From positions 56,548,648 to 56,612,647 of the forward strand of contig OX104115.1 in assembly GCA_944474755.1 (NCBI GenBank): DNA of 64,000 nt, written 5' to 3'. Shown piece by piece: positions 1 to 12,299 of the stretch (the stretch's first letter is position 1; each line of letters starts with the position of its first letter). Under the pieces are notes generated by a model. It had not been told where the DNA came from, made no database searches, and saw only the letters and a program-made list of their open reading frames with translations. A program made the translations under genes and the position numbers. The stretch comes from Limnoperna fortunei (lineage: Eukaryota > Mollusca > Bivalvia > Mytilida > Modiolidae).

Positions 1-597
1 CCAATACTAAGTATCTCTTATAGCCGCCAACCAGGGTTTTTTTAAACTGGCAGACAAAGTTAAATCTTAATTTTATATCATTACAATATCTACAGCGATA
101 AACTCAAATCTGTTTTATCGTAACGATAAATTTAACAATGGCAATATATAACCGATTTGTATTATACAATGAAATAAAGACATGAATGGTATTCGTCATA
201 TGTCATTGAATAAATAAGTATTGCTGCAAGATTATATCTTCCTATTTCTGTAAGCTTATAACAGAAAACAATTTATTGACGATATACTACGATAATTTTT
301 ATTGACTCGTTTTCGAATAATAAAAGTTAATAACACAGTGATGATTTCAGAACATATAAATTTCTGATCATCTGTGTTTAAATCGGAGCACTGTACATTT
401 ACACTACATGAAAGGTAATCCAAAAGTCATTATGAGCGGTTTGGGGTCAACGCAATTACAATTCTGTTTACATTTAAATACTACTAATAATTGAAATTAA
501 ATTGTCCACTTTCTTAAATTATAAAATTTTGTGACGTATTTGTATATTTATTCAATACAATATTGTTCACACTAATTGACATTAGATATAACAGAGA
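1..597. other. AT-rich 5' flank of the first GPCR pseudogene
   Basis: No coding sequence is visible. Positions about 180-480 resemble, in diverged form, the 5' flank of the intact GPCR at about 36050-36330: both have an 'aagattatat' stretch followed by 'aacagag/aacagaa' and later a 'gca..attgt/actgta' stretch in the same order. This suggests the ancestral duplication carried promoter-proximal DNA with the gene. The alignment was made by eye. Confidence 0.35.
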
Positions 598-1375
598 ATC
601 ACAGAATTTTTGCGCCGACTACAGAAACGACGTCGGATTTATATAATTGGACATGTGTTCTCGTACATTGCTTTTGCATTTAATATTTTAATATCTTTAA
701 AATTTTTCTAAGAGACTTAGGACGCCATCCTCGCTGATAATGCCAGGATGTGCTCTGTCTGACGGGTTGACGTCTCTGTTTCGTCCGGATTGAAACCGTT
801 TAGTTCACTATATTACATTCGAGAAAACGAACTGCCTATTATTAACAACATCTGTGTAAAGTACATAGTTATAAATCTCTTGTAGTGGAATTATTTAAAT
901 TGTGTAGTTTCTTTTTACAACATTTGTGTCAAGAAAAAAATATGCTTGTTGCCTATGTTGTTATTTACTTAATATCCATATCTTTGCGTGTTCTTCAAAT
1001 ACTGGGGCAAATTTTAGAAAAAAAGAGAATTCAAGAAATTCAATGATGATACTTAAATAGCTGCTTTATCAGAATAACTTTTATACTACACTATTGCTTA
1101 TTTTCAAATGATATAGGTAAAACTATTGTTTGCTGCAACGATCGTCATGCTTGGTACAATTTATATTGTCTCGTAAAGTTTAGAAATATACAAGTTGATG
1201 AAAGTTAAAGAATAAACAAACTATTCGGTGAAATTCAACACATCTTACTGCAGTTTTTACTATATTGTTTCTCATCACTGAATGTTCTAAGGTTTTCGTA
1301 TTTGGTGTGACACAAATTTGGCGCTGAAATCATTTATATAATGCCCAACTTCTTGTTAAATATAATACCATATGT
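598..1375 (+). pseudogene. Decayed class A GPCR (array copy 1)
   Basis: A degenerate relative of the intact receptor at 36391-37488. Recognisable in order are the TM1 coding stretch (ggacatgtgttctcgtacatt near 650), the TM2 region ending in 'gacgtctctgttt' near 780, the 'tattacattcgagaaaacga' segment before ECL1 near 810, the 'gctgctttatcagaat' segment before TM5 near 1060, and the TM6 coding stretch (gaatgttctaaggttttcgt) near 1280. No start codon survives at the expected place. TM1-TM2 is frameshifted with stops (for example 'ctaagagactta'), and much of TM3-TM4 is missing. Homology stops near 1375, inside the coding equivalent of ECL3, so TM7 is absent. It cannot make a receptor. Confidence 0.8.
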
Positions 1376-1421
1376 CATTGTATTGGCTCAGCAAAAACCG
1401 CGTTGACCATTAATCATGACC

Positions 1422-1468
1422 ATTAATTGCTGGTCAGTGATGGTCACTATCACTGACTAGCAATTAAT
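1422..1468. repeat. Near-perfect hairpin, 20-bp stem, 7-nt loop
   Basis: The arm at 1422-1441 (ATTAATTGCTGGTCAGTGAT) is the reverse complement of 1449-1468 with a single mismatch. It lies about 50 bp beyond the end of GPCR pseudogene copy 1. It may be the end of a small foldback element or simply a hairpin; no target-site duplication was identified. Confidence 0.7.
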
Positions 1469-2370
1469 AGTCAAGGTGCGACAAAATATCTGGACTCAGA
1501 TATTACACGCAAGAAACGCTATAAACATGAAAACAGAAATTAATTAACCCCACCCAATAATAATCTTTGAGTGCACTCAGAGGCTTCAAACAAGTAAGCT
1601 GTTTTTGCTTTAATAAGACAACCGTCGAGTAACTTATTGTCATGTCTATGTAAAAGACAAATATTGTCTTATTATATTTGAGAGATGTATTTCACATGAC
1701 TCTAAAATACAGTAATTGTGACGGCCACAGAACTTTTAAAGGCATTACATCAACTTTGGCAAAAACCCTATTACAATACAAACATATGTAGGTGAAAGGA
1801 GAACATTTATATATATATACCAATATATATATCAATACCAATAGTCTGTTAAAAGCAACATGATGTTCAGTCGGTTCTTTAACGTCCATTTAAGATTCTA
1901 TCCTAGATAATACTTACACGTTGTCTGGCAAAGTTGTTTGATAGTAAATAAATAACGTCATTGCGAATGAAACTTACATGTTACAGCAAATAAAGCGTTT
2001 CTTTCATCTTTACGAATAATAAAATTTTGTATACTCTTTGCAAGTATCTGGTTATACTATTCATCTAAAAGGAAAAAGTTCCGTAATTTTATCGAACTGG
2101 GAAATGCTTACATACTGTTATGATAAATGATTTGGGGAAAATTACAGGTAAGCAGAATTTATAGATAGGAACTGTTGAGGTTATTTTTAATGTCTCACAG
2201 TATAAGTAAAATGTCATAAGAAATAAGGTTTATAAAATTTACTTCGCGCTTTTCGCTAGACAAGACTCACGATAATGTGCAGTCCTATCTTCTCCAAATT
2301 CCTAATTAATGTAAGGGCGGATAAAAATGTGTCCTGTTTTATTCTCAATATTTAAAACGTTTTAGAGGAC
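1469..2370. other. AT-rich intergenic sequence, nothing assigned
   Basis: Contains a TA-rich stretch at about 1806-1835 and a 65-codon frame on the minus strand at 1692-1889 with no recognisable domain. I see no exon, RNA gene or transposon end. Confidence 0.4.
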
Positions 2371-2575
2371 GATGACATTGAGTAACTCGACGGGTGTCTA
2401 ATTACAGGCAGGTACTGCTTACTCTCTCGGAACACATCATTCATTTATTTGGTTCGGTTTTCTGTTTTTTTGTGCTTTTTGGTTTTGTGTTTTATATGAT
2501 TGTTTTAAAGGAATTTGTCTTTTGACTCTAAATGTTTGATGTTCGGTAAGATTTGTTGCTTTTTTACATTACCAT
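2371..2575 (+). repeat. Dispersed 'cgacgggtgtctaatta' repeat, copy 1
   Basis: Shares an ordered set of blocks with 47491-47705 and 48648-48862: 'gagtaactcgacggg', 'gtctaatta', 'ctgcttactc', 'ggttcgg', then a T-rich stretch with 'ttttgtgtttt' and finally 'cttttgactct'. This copy is the most diverged ('ctctcggaaca' where the others have 'cgtccggagca'). The head resembles a repeat I recall from mussel transcripts; that link is from memory. No terminal inverted repeats or tRNA-like boxes are visible. Confidence 0.7.
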
Positions 2576-3701
2576 TTTTAGCCAAAACGTAATTTTTGGT
2601 GCTTCGAAACTTTTTTATGCAGAATGTATTAATTATTGTTTCTTTGAGTTTCATTATAAATGCATTTATAATAACTCTTATATTTGAAAGGTGCTAATAG
2701 CAAATCGTACATTGTACAGAAGCAAGGTTTCTTCCAGTAACGACAGTTCAGCCAGAATGAGATTCTTATCCATACTAAAAACTTTAAAAAATACATTTAA
2801 AAAGATAATTGTATCGCCTTATTGCTGCTATCGTAATTAAACATGCATATATCAGCAATTGGTTGTGCAATTGGTGATATTAGGTTCAGAATCGACTGAT
2901 TAAACTTTGTGGACGTCTATGTCATTATAAAAAAAATTAAGCTACTCATTTTATAGAGACAATTAAAAATCAGACATAGTTATGCTGATCTGCAGTTTAT
3001 TCTTATTTCGTGTTTTTTAAATAAAAACGCAAACTAATTCCGGCAATAACAAATAATGTAAAATAAATATATCTTTTAAGTGTTAACTGATGAAGTAAAG
3101 TTTGTAACAAGACAATAATACAGACATGAATAAATGCAATATATATTCAACATAAACATCTTGTAGATTATACATATTTATAAATTAGTGTTTTGTCGAA
3201 AGAAGATATCTTGTATTTTGCATGAGGCTTAGGGACTATGGAAATAGATCATTTCCCTTTTCGCCGCCGAATACTAAATACAAGATTCTAGCATCGCTTT
3301 ACATTAATCCCATCAATTTTGAAATCACGTGAAATAAAAACCTCTGTCGTTTTTGTTGAAAATAAGAAAGCTTTAAAAATTGAAAACAATGAAGTTAAAA
3401 ATAGCAAAGATTACTAATCTTTAATCCTTTACTGAGGAACATATTAAGTTATGATGCATTATTCATAAAAATAATTGAACATTTTTCCTACATAACTGTA
3501 AAAACGGTCATCCAATAATAAGTAGTGATTCTTATTTGAAACTGTCAGTAAATATTAACTTCCAGCTTTAGTTGTCGTTTAATAGCTATATTTATTTTGC
3601 CATCATTACAATTTCTATACAGGTATGCATTTTTTCTTTAATTTGGTAAGTATCGAAATAATCTCTTCTGGTACACTTGTCGCGTCCGTTGTATAGTAGT
3701 A

Positions 3702-4290
3702 TACACCCCTCGGCCAAATCCACTATATAACAAATATAGCTTCATTAACCGGGGTGAAACGTAGACATAGTCATAGTACATGTGTACTGGCGTGTGACGA
3801 TGGAATTTTCGTAACCAATACGTATTAATCTGACAGTAATCTAATTCAGCATTTTTGTATATATTATATAGGATGACAAAGTTACTTTTCATACAGTCAC
3901 AGTATTATATGGTTGTCACAACACTTAATTGTTTGTATACATACGTCTACAAATTAAGACCAACACTGTTAGAATTAGATTTTTAACACTGTCAAATTAT
4001 TGCTTACCCTCAGTGGGATTCGAACTCACATCTTTGTGACACTGTGACACTAATTCGCCTACACTATGTACAGCGGTCTAGACACCTCGGCCAAATCCGC
4101 TGTTAAAATTTAGCTTCATTAACCGGGGTGAATCGTAGATATAGACATAGTACATGTGTACTAGCGTGTGACGATGGAATTTTCGTAACCAATGCGTATT
4201 AATTTGACAGTAATCTAATTCAGCATTTTTGTATATATTGTATAGGATGACAAAGTTACTTGTCATACAGTCACAGTAAGTAATTAATAT
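3702..4290. repeat. Tandem duplication, ~380-bp period, with a SINE-like spacer
   Basis: The segment 3702-3925 recurs at 4083-4290 with few substitutions (both contain 'cttcattaaccggggtgaa' and 'gtgacgatggaattttcgta'). Similar minus-strand frames in the two copies reflect this duplication, not a gene family. The spacer at about 4004-4081, read on the minus strand, holds 'gagttcgaatcccac', a good RNA polymerase III B-box match. A tRNA-related SINE head may therefore sit between the copies, but its A box is not convincing. Confidence 0.75.
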
Positions 4291-4689
4291 ACAAACATCT
4301 AAGTATTGTGACAACCATATAATATTTCTATCCAGCGGATACATCTTACAAAACAATAACATTATTATTTGTGATCTGCTACGTTAAGTTTTTACCCAAC
4401 GCACTTTCCAATTATTAATGTATCCCACCTATGATTGAAGATACCGTTTAATTGCATTATTCCCCGTGAAATACAGCTGCATTATATCTATTGATTGCTA
4501 ATTATTGATATAAACTATATTGTTTTAAATTGGGCCAATGTTAACAAAAAAGCAAAAACGATCATAGTTATTTTAATATTCCCAATGTTTGACAAACATT
4601 ACCAAGCTATTGAAAATCAATTGACATCCGGATACCCGGTATGATCAATTGTACCTTAATGACAGTGGATGTGTCGAATATATAAACAT

Positions 4690-4872
4690 CTATGTTCAAT
4701 CAGAAATTGTGCCCTACTGGAGAGGTAATATGATACCAATAATGAAACCGTTTGTACAGAACACAATTATGATTCTGTATTCATTTCGGACCTGATACAA
4801 TTATTGTGAAGTATTTATGGCGTTCTCCATGAATTAAATATGATATAAAGTTTCTTAATTCTGTTAATTGAA
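4690..4872 (+). promoter_or_regulatory. 5' flank conserved with the intact GPCR
   Basis: Two blocks match the 5' flank of the intact gene. A block near 4690-4719 ending 'attgtgccctact' matches about 36234-36264. A block at 4793-4821 (tacaattattgtgaag then ttatggcg) matches 36331-36359. The second block also occurs at 41593-41615 before the third pseudogene. Conservation at one spacing relative to the ATG could reflect promoter function or simply shared ancestry. Confidence 0.35.
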
Positions 4873-5510
4873 ATGAGATACAAAAGAGAATCTCTTTATG
4901 TTTACACAGGATATATTTTCCTCACTACAGAGCGGACCTACCTTAATGACATTATTGGACCTGTATTCTCGTACATTGGGTTAGCATTTAACATTTTTAT
5001 TATTGTTTTATTATTTGCAAAAAACTTACTTCGACGTCTTATGTGCAATGCTAGGGTTAGCACTGTCTGAGGATTTGACGTCACTGTTTTTGTACGGATA
5101 ATTGTTTATTGTACCATATTATAATAGAAAAAAGACTGATTACTATGAACTATCTTATATGTAAAGTGCATATTTCTTGTTGAACTATTTCATCGTGTAT
5201 CGGTTCTCATAACAATGTCTCTTGGCATACAGAAGTGTTTAGTTATAAAGTGGCCATTATGGAGTTGCACTGCATTGTCAAGAAAAAAGATGTAGATTTT
5301 CTTGGTTGTTATATATTTAATATCTGTAGCTTTGCATGTCCCTCGGATTCTGGTGGCGAGTTTAGAAAAAGAGAATTCAGCGATGAATGTGAAATTGCTG
5401 CCTTATCAGAATCACTTCTAGACTACACTTATTTAATATTATTTTCTGCAACAATTGTCATGATTGCCATAACTGTTACAATAATATATTTTCTCGTTTT
5501 TAAAACAAGT
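4873..5510 (+). pseudogene. Decayed class A GPCR (array copy 2)
   Basis: The start codon and N-terminus are intact and nearly match the functional paralogue (MRYKRES, then a TM1 stretch around NDIIGPVFSYI). A small deletion after TM1, around 5035-5055, shifts the frame and produces a stop at 5068. The TM2 and ECL1 regions remain only as nucleotide homology. A second open stretch (5235-5546) recovers a TM4-TM5 remnant with the receptor-specific ECL2 segment CEIAALSESLL. Homology ends near 5510, at the end of TM5, so ICL3, TM6 and TM7 are missing. It cannot encode a receptor, though a short TM1-only peptide is open from the ATG. Confidence 0.85.
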
Positions 5511-6914
5511 GTTGTACACATTTTGAACATGGAATTTTGTCAGTAGCAGAATACTTAATAGTGTTGATTTTTCTCTTTTCACGATGAAGTATTTTTCGGT
5601 TTGATTAGAATGTTGTCTGATGCAAATTTATTTCACATCTTAATTATATGCCCCCACAACGACTTGTCGAAGGCACATAGTTTTTGCCAACATTGGACCG
5701 TTGGTCTTTTCGTCACACATGGTTTGTTATAAAACGAAATGGTTTGATATTTGGTTGCCGATTTTGTTTTAGAAACTGTACGTTTAAGAATGGCACAACC
5801 CCTATTGACTGCTTCAGTGTATACGTTAATATTCGATGGGCATATTTCTTTTATCTGTTAGGTAGGAGGTTTCAAATATTTTTGAACTCTAATGTTGTAC
5901 TCTCCGGCATAATATGTCTTATTTGTTTCCTTTTTGCGGGAGGGGAGGGGTATGTCAATCTGCTCTTTAAAGTAATATGTTTGTGTTTTCAAAACTTGTG
6001 CTTACATCTCCTAGATGAGTCTTCAGTAAGGGCAAGTCGGACGCACTGAAATGACTGCCTGGTAATTTATCGTAAAGTTGTAGACAATAAGTTGTTTTGT
6101 CTTTCTACCTCTAAAGGTAATTGAAAAGCGATTGCTTAACTGCATTCGGCAACTTGACACAAAACATATGTCAGTTTTTTACTAGTTGATGTAGCTGCTG
6201 TTGAATGTTACTAAAATGTGCATGTAATTAAACATTGGTTTTACCTTTGTCACATTAACGGCGAGTAAATAGTTATGGGTGTATTTATCTATCATGTATT
6301 TTTCTCTGGAACTTAGCAAATTGGAATGAAATGCATGTCATATTTGTGTGATTTATTATTGATTTGTATAGCTCGAAGGGATAATACAAATATCAAAAGT
6401 CTTGAAAAAAATTTTAAATACAGAAAATTGAAAAAGAACTAATTAACAAATGACAACAAAGAATTTTGAACAGGGTAACTATATGTACTTAATTTAAAAA
6501 AATAGAAATATTATGGGCAATTGGCTTACATGAGCTTACTCGATGTTATCCGTTTTTTTAGCCAGCACATTATGTATAAATAATGCAAGGCCAATACTAG
6601 TTTCTGTAATTATGTCTTATCACTTTTACGCCAAGCCACAATCTTCACATCCTTTGCCTAGTTATCGTTACAAAAGTAATGGTTAAAATATTCTCCGTCC
6701 AACTGCACTTCATATCTAAAATCTTTGTTTTCGGTGACACCTCTCCTATTGATGTGTCTGTAATTCGTTCTCTATGATGGGTCCACCGTTTAAGTGATCA
6801 GCTATACTGAAGGCGAGTACAAATAATAAAGACAGAACAAAAAGGCATCAAGACATCTATTAAAAACAAATAACATACAGAACAAATACGAGTGCATAAA
6901 CAAATGGCTTGCTT
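5511..6914. other. Intergenic sequence, no supported gene
   Basis: A 121-codon plus-strand frame at 5684-6049 is Cys/Phe-rich but has no ATG-centred context, domain pattern or splice sites I can support. The rest is AT-rich with no recognisable repeat end. Confidence 0.4.
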
Positions 6915-7062
6915 TGTTTGTTTGTTTTAATGTTGTTTTAATGCCACTATCAGTAATTTTTCAGCTACATCATGCCGCCCAGATTTTTACTGCAGTATGA
7001 CTTGAAATCCTTAGTGTTGACATGCATCTGATCATTAGTTGATAACTACCTACCCACCACCC
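6915..7062 (-). mobile_element. Decayed tRNA-derived SINE, internally deleted
   Basis: On the minus strand the order is a head fragment ('ggtagttatcaactaatgat', 'catgtcaacact'), then the tail consensus ('gatgtagctgaaaaatt', a 'gtggcattaaaa' equivalent and a final caaac run). The middle third of the family is missing. The full-length relative at 23032-23297 supplies the reference. It is too degenerate to carry a usable B box. Confidence 0.55.
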
Positions 7063-8720
7063 CCCGCCCCCCCTCGCTACCAAATGTTCAATGCCACTTA
7101 AAATGTAGCTTCAAGCGGCAAAATATCAAATAATTGACACGGTCTTTGTTTAACTTCACTGTCATTCGATGCTGCGAAATCCGAAATTTAAATATTTAGG
7201 TTGTATTCCCTCATTGTAGATATCATTAACAAACAAATATTGATACATAAGCTACGCAACATTTAAAATATGTAACTTTCTCATATTATGGGTTTAACGC
7301 CGCATTCAAAGATTTACTTGCAACAGTTGGTGATTTTATAGTAGCATGTTGATTCACTGACGCTACGAATTAGATAATATGTTATACTCAGTCTTGCCTT
7401 AGAATCTTTATTTGAAAAAAAACGCACGACGGTAGTGTTAAATTTACATATTACTTTAATATACGTATATTGCTGGGGTAGGTAGAATTGATACATTGCA
7501 CACAATCAAATGAGACGCCAACTTGTAGATGTACCTATAACAAGGGAAAATCGATTTAACAAAAGATTTTTTTCAATTTGATTAAATTATACCAAATTGT
7601 ACAAAGAACATGTTAGGAATCGTGTTCCTTTACATATAACCCGTGCTGTTCATTAGATTAAGTTTTAACATACGTTTCAAAATCATTTTGTGAATTTAAG
7701 TCATTCCTAGAATGAAAGAGACTTTATGTCGCTTGTATAAAATTTGAAGTGTATATATTACTAATTCAGCGACTTTAATTAGTTTTAACTTGAATCAAAG
7801 CCTACAGCATTGTAACAGGAAAGTTATCAAGTTGAAAATACTATGCTATATATTTAATTTACTCAAAAAATATCCTGATACTATATTTTATTAATTGAAT
7901 TATCAGCTTTAAAATTATTTTACGTTTATAATACGCTATATAATATGGCGTCTAGTGTTTATAGCGAAGAGCTGGAGTACCCAGCGAAACCGCCGACCTT
8001 CGACAGGAAAACTGGTACTTTTTGCAAATTTAGGGATAAGTCGAGTAACACCTCTCGCTGTAAGGTTGCAACAGACAACCTTGGTGATCAATAGAAGATT
8101 ACAGCAACCTTAACCGAGGTCGAGTTTTTTTTAAATTTTAAACGTTCTAAAGATCACTTGTCGAGGTTTGATGAACGTTTCATTTCTTTGTTACATTTTC
8201 TAAGAATGCCGGGGTATAATACTTAATAAGATTTACGACATAAGCGAACACATCTATTATATATTCTATTCACTATTTCATTGTGGTACATGAATTAACA
8301 AAAATTAAATCTAAAATAAAGAATAAACTACTAAACATTCTTGTATATAGATACTTCTGAGTTAAAGATGCGAACATGTAGGCGTAAGGAGGAAATCAAT
8401 TCTGCATTTCGCATTTTGCCGTCACAATTTCTAGTTTTCGTTTTATAAAATAACAAAGGCGAATAACTTTTAATTTTGTAAGCGCTTCTTTGTTATCAAT
8501 TCAGTAATACTTAAATAAGAATGGTAACCTTTTGCGAACAGAATTGTTACGGATTTATTTTTAAAGATTTGTTTTGAACATTTCTTTTTCTTTTACTCAA
8601 AAAGAAATCAAAAATAGTAGAAGTTCACGGAAAACGATATTTTGATTAATGTGTTGTTTATTTTACGATGTCTTTTATAGGTGTTCGATATTTGATGATG
8701 CATAAGTATAAATGTTTTCT
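7063..8720. other. AT-rich intergenic sequence with a possible SINE relic
   Basis: A C-rich tract lies at about 7050-7072. At about 7940-8110, read on the minus strand, 'tactccagctc' and 'agacgccatattatatagc' resemble the 3' half of the local SINE family, but the match is weak. No gene is supported. Confidence 0.3.
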
Positions 8721-8960
8721 TTAAAGTATTTGAAATAAGTTACTAGAGTTCATAGAGCTGTCCAGTGCGTCCTCAAGTGGCGGAAAGGTGATGTCCTCTC
8801 TTTTGGGGGGGGGGGGTTTCAGGTCATTATGCGGGAAGCCTTGCCACGGACCATATTGGGTGACGTGTTTAGAGAGTGCCACGGTCCATGCACGATAAGG
8901 ATCCCTGTTGTACATTTCGAAACAGAGTAGGTTCAAAAAGGTAAATTTGTCGTACCCCAT
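8721..8960 (-). CDS. Unrecognised 79-codon ORF containing a C12 homopolymer
   Basis: An ATG-started frame of 79 residues. It is richer in charged and aromatic residues than the shadow frames around it (runs such as FEMYNRDPYRAWTVAL and KHVTQYGPWQGF), and the DNA is locally less AT-rich than the flanks. A run of 12 G on the plus strand (8805-8816) encodes PPPP and would be prone to frameshifting. There is an in-frame stop shortly before the ATG. I recognise no domain. It could be a relic exon, part of an unrecognised transposon, or chance. Confidence 0.25.
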   Translation of the reverse strand: MGYDKFTFLNLLCFEMYNRDPYRAWTVALSKHVTQYGPWQGFPHNDLKPPPPKREDITFPPLEDALDSSMNSSNLFQIL

Positions 8961-9337
8961 AATTTTTCAGAGGTATTCAAAATGTTTGCCTTTTGGTCCA
9001 TTTTTCCTTAATTGATTGCTTTTAAACTTCTTTTCGTTCTGAATATAGCTAAAATACTGCTCGCTGGAAGAAAAGCAAACATCCGATTAATCAATCAATC
9101 AATGAAATAAGTTATTATTAAAACTGAAGGGCGCTCTTTCAAAGGGCGAGGTTCTGTTTTATCGATATGACTGTAATCGCAATCGATCTTAAAACCGATC
9201 TTTATAGACCTAAAGAATTAATCATGATGTTTCGTTAAAAAAAATACTATTTCTGACCATACAACGTGTCTATATGTAACATGTAACACATTTTTACGCT
9301 AAGCCACAGTATTCGCAGACTTTCCCCCAGCGTTATT

Positions 9338-9535
9338 GGGCCTCGATGGCTGATTCGTTAGTTTTCTACTATTTGTCACATGCCTGTCAACAGATTTTCG
9401 AATTACTGCAGGTAGGGTATGCCTGACGCCAACTTAATTGACAAGGATTGTCAGTTTTGACTTGTACTCCGGCTTTCTCGCACACTACCCAATAAAACTG
9501 GACGCCATGAAATGTTGCTGAACCCTAAACAATCA
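9338..9535 (+). mobile_element. Decayed tRNA-derived SINE
   Basis: The tRNA-like head ('cctcgatggctgattcgtta', 'catgcctgtcaaca') is followed by the body ('ttgacaaggattg', 'tactccggctttct') and the tail ('aaaactggacgccatga', 'caatcaaac'). It lines up along its whole length with the copy at 23032-23297 but has many substitutions. The B box has decayed to 'ttttcgaattact'. Confidence 0.75.
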
Positions 9536-11239
9536 AACAATCCATCATAATTGTAAGTATACTTTTTTAACTACTTTGATTGCATGTGAAGTAAAACTTG
9601 CGACAAGAATCGCTGTATATTTTACAATATTTTCAACTTTATGTTTAGTAAACAATGTGTTTTGATTAACAATGCTTGTTCATCATTTAAACAATTATTT
9701 ATACATAACTGTTTTTAATTGAATTATAAAATGATGTAAACTACTAGTAAATAAAAACATGCAGACATACATTTAAGTATTTTCTAACTGCCATGTCCTT
9801 TGCTATATGTGAAATACCTCTTAAATTTCGTAAAAAGCATAAATTTGCAACCAAGAACCTTTAACATCAAAAATTGTAACTATCGATATATGTATACAAA
9901 TACAAATGAAAATCATATTTATGTTGTTATATTCAGATCTTTCTTGTGTTTTCGAAGTGTAAATTGTACATGCGGCAGTATAATAGATCTATATCGAAGC
10001 TAAGATTAATTTTGAATTTTTCCACTCGTTCTGAATCGTATCAACACAAGGTGGTCGCAACCTCTAGTTTGTCGACCATGTCTAGAAACTGATATGTGGT
10101 TTCACTTATTGTAAAATAAAATGACAGATACATGTATAATCAAATGAATTATTAGATTGCATTTCTGTTTAGTATTTTTAATGTTAGGGTAGACATATGT
10201 GTTCTACCCAGTGTGAATGAGTGAATAATACAAAACCTACAAAGGTGTATATTAAAACAAGAAGTCCTCATAACGTTCTTTTCCGGAAGTTTGTTTTGAT
10301 AACCTATTGCTATGTTTTGACAGCTTGGTGGTATAATCAAAACCAATGATGGAGCATGTCAACTTGTCAACAATATTAACAAAGAGAGAACAACAAAAGT
10401 AAGACGCAGATATCATATTTATTAGTTTACCTGTTGAAGTTTGGGTCTTTACTCTGGCCTTCCCCTAAACAGAACGCCCCAAAACAGATGAAAGAAGCAT
10501 TCAACTGCAATAAACGAACATATGAGTATTAACACCAAAGACTGCAGGCCAGGTTTTGTGTAATAATTAATGTATGAATGTCTGTTGGTATAATGTATAC
10601 TCAAATATGATGTAGGGGAGCATTTTAATTACAGATAATAGGAGCGGACCATAGTGGATGCTATGTTTGAAAAGGACCATGCCCCTGGACGTTTTTGCAA
10701 AAAGTTATGTGTGGTTGTATTCTTTGAAACTGAAATTATACTCATAGTATCTCATAAAACACATTATACAATTAACGACGTTACATTACATCAGTTTAGA
10801 CATATTACAAATAAAGTTGATGTAGTTTATATACGTTTATATATATTACAATTTAATCCTGTAGTCGGATTTTCTATCCATTTGACAAAAAGCCGTTGAG
10901 TTGTAAAGAAGAATGTCAACTTGATTTTTGCTGTCACAGATAAACAAGTCAAAGTGGTAAACTGCTAAATTACGTCATTCCAGTATCTGAGACAGGAACG
11001 TTAGCTGGTGACTGCTAATAATGTTCAACTTTTCAGAAAGAACTATAACGTAAGAATGAAAGAAGAAACTATTTTTTTTCCGAAAATGGATTTTTAATTG
11101 ATCTCTGGGTCTTATCACTCAGGAATGAATTTTTATTTGTTTGTTTTCTGATATTTCGTAATGACAAAAAATGCAACAAATCTTAGATGCAAAAAAAGTA
11201 CACGTCCATATATGTGGAAAAAATTAACCATGAAATTGA
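9536..11239. other. AT-rich intergenic sequence, nothing assigned
   Basis: Short open frames at 9800-10003, 10152-10346 and 10654-10899 show no domain, no signal peptide and no usable splice context. I see no repeat boundaries. Confidence 0.4.
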
Positions 11240-11394
11240 TTTTGTTTGTTTGAATGATATTTAACGCCACTTACACAATTTTTCAGCTATATCATTGCGT
11301 CCAGTTTTTTAATGCTTAAGAATTCCGGAATATCCGATGAAATCCCCCGACCGATGGTAGGATATCTGGCAATAATTGTTAATAGAATTTTAAG
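11240..11394 (-). mobile_element. SINE 3' fragment
   Basis: Read on the minus strand it contains the tail of the local SINE family ('gatatagctgaaaaattg', 'gtggcgttaaatatcattc') preceded by a diverged body ('ttgccagatatcctacc', 'ggggatttcatcgg'). The head is absent here. A head fragment on the same strand lies at 12300-12440. Confidence 0.7.
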
Positions 11395-12299
11395 TCATAA
11401 GATTTAATTTCTTTTATAATTAATCAAATATGTAATTAAGCTTGTTTTGTTCCCTACATTTCCTTTGTTCCTTTGAGATAGCTTGGATAACTATTGGATT
11501 CTCATTTATTAATTCTTTGTACGTTTTAAATAATCTTTCCTTTAACAAAGCACTTGGTCTTGCCATTATTCGTCACGTGACATCTTCTTCCTTAACAAAT
11601 TGGGCTCAAAAACTGGTAGACGACACGAAGTCTTATCCAAGCAAATTTAATCCCCCTCACACCCTTATTGATCACCATTTATACGCAGGTACAATACCCT
11701 CCTCATACAATTTATACAAATATATACATGTTTAATTAGGGTTTTATGGTATATGTTCCATGTTTATTGATTTGTGTGAATGTATTCGGCTGGGTTTAAA
11801 TACATATTTGCAGGTACCTGTTCTTGTTTGAACTTTAAGGCTGATCATTTGTGTCATCTTGGTGGGTCGTGATCGAGGTGAAAACCAAAGTAATTGACGG
11901 CACACATGACTGTCCTTGATGGCAAAAATCGCTGCACCAGAGTTACGTAAGAAGATATTAGATTTACATGAACTGTATTATTTACCCTATTTAGGCCTCA
12001 TCATCTGTGTTTCCCACGATGATGTCAAAAATTAAATTTACCTTTATTAGAAGTGATTGAAAGGTTGTCATAATCTGCGGCAACCATTTAAATTGAACAT
12101 TTTAAGTGATCGTTATACAGTTTATTGATTGTTCCAATGATCGATCGTTCGTCAGTTAAGTTATCGATATGCAAAGACTGTTTCAAATTAGTTTTCAATC
12201 GATCGATGTATTCAGTTTTGTTCTTTTGAAATAAATACTGTGGCCCTATTATGCCAACCCTATTTCAAGTGTTTTGTCTTATTTAGTCCTTAACCTGCG
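11395..12299. other. ~900 bp between two SINE fragments; possible insertion
   Basis: Holds a 97-codon plus-strand frame (11442-11735) with no recognised domain, and low-complexity AT-rich DNA. It lies between a SINE tail and a SINE head on the same strand in the order expected for one interrupted copy. I found no inverted repeats at its ends. Confidence 0.3.

Noticed and set aside
5684..6049. A 121-codon frame as a small gene
   Set aside because: No ATG context, domain, signal peptide or splice support; composition matches AT-rich non-coding DNA.
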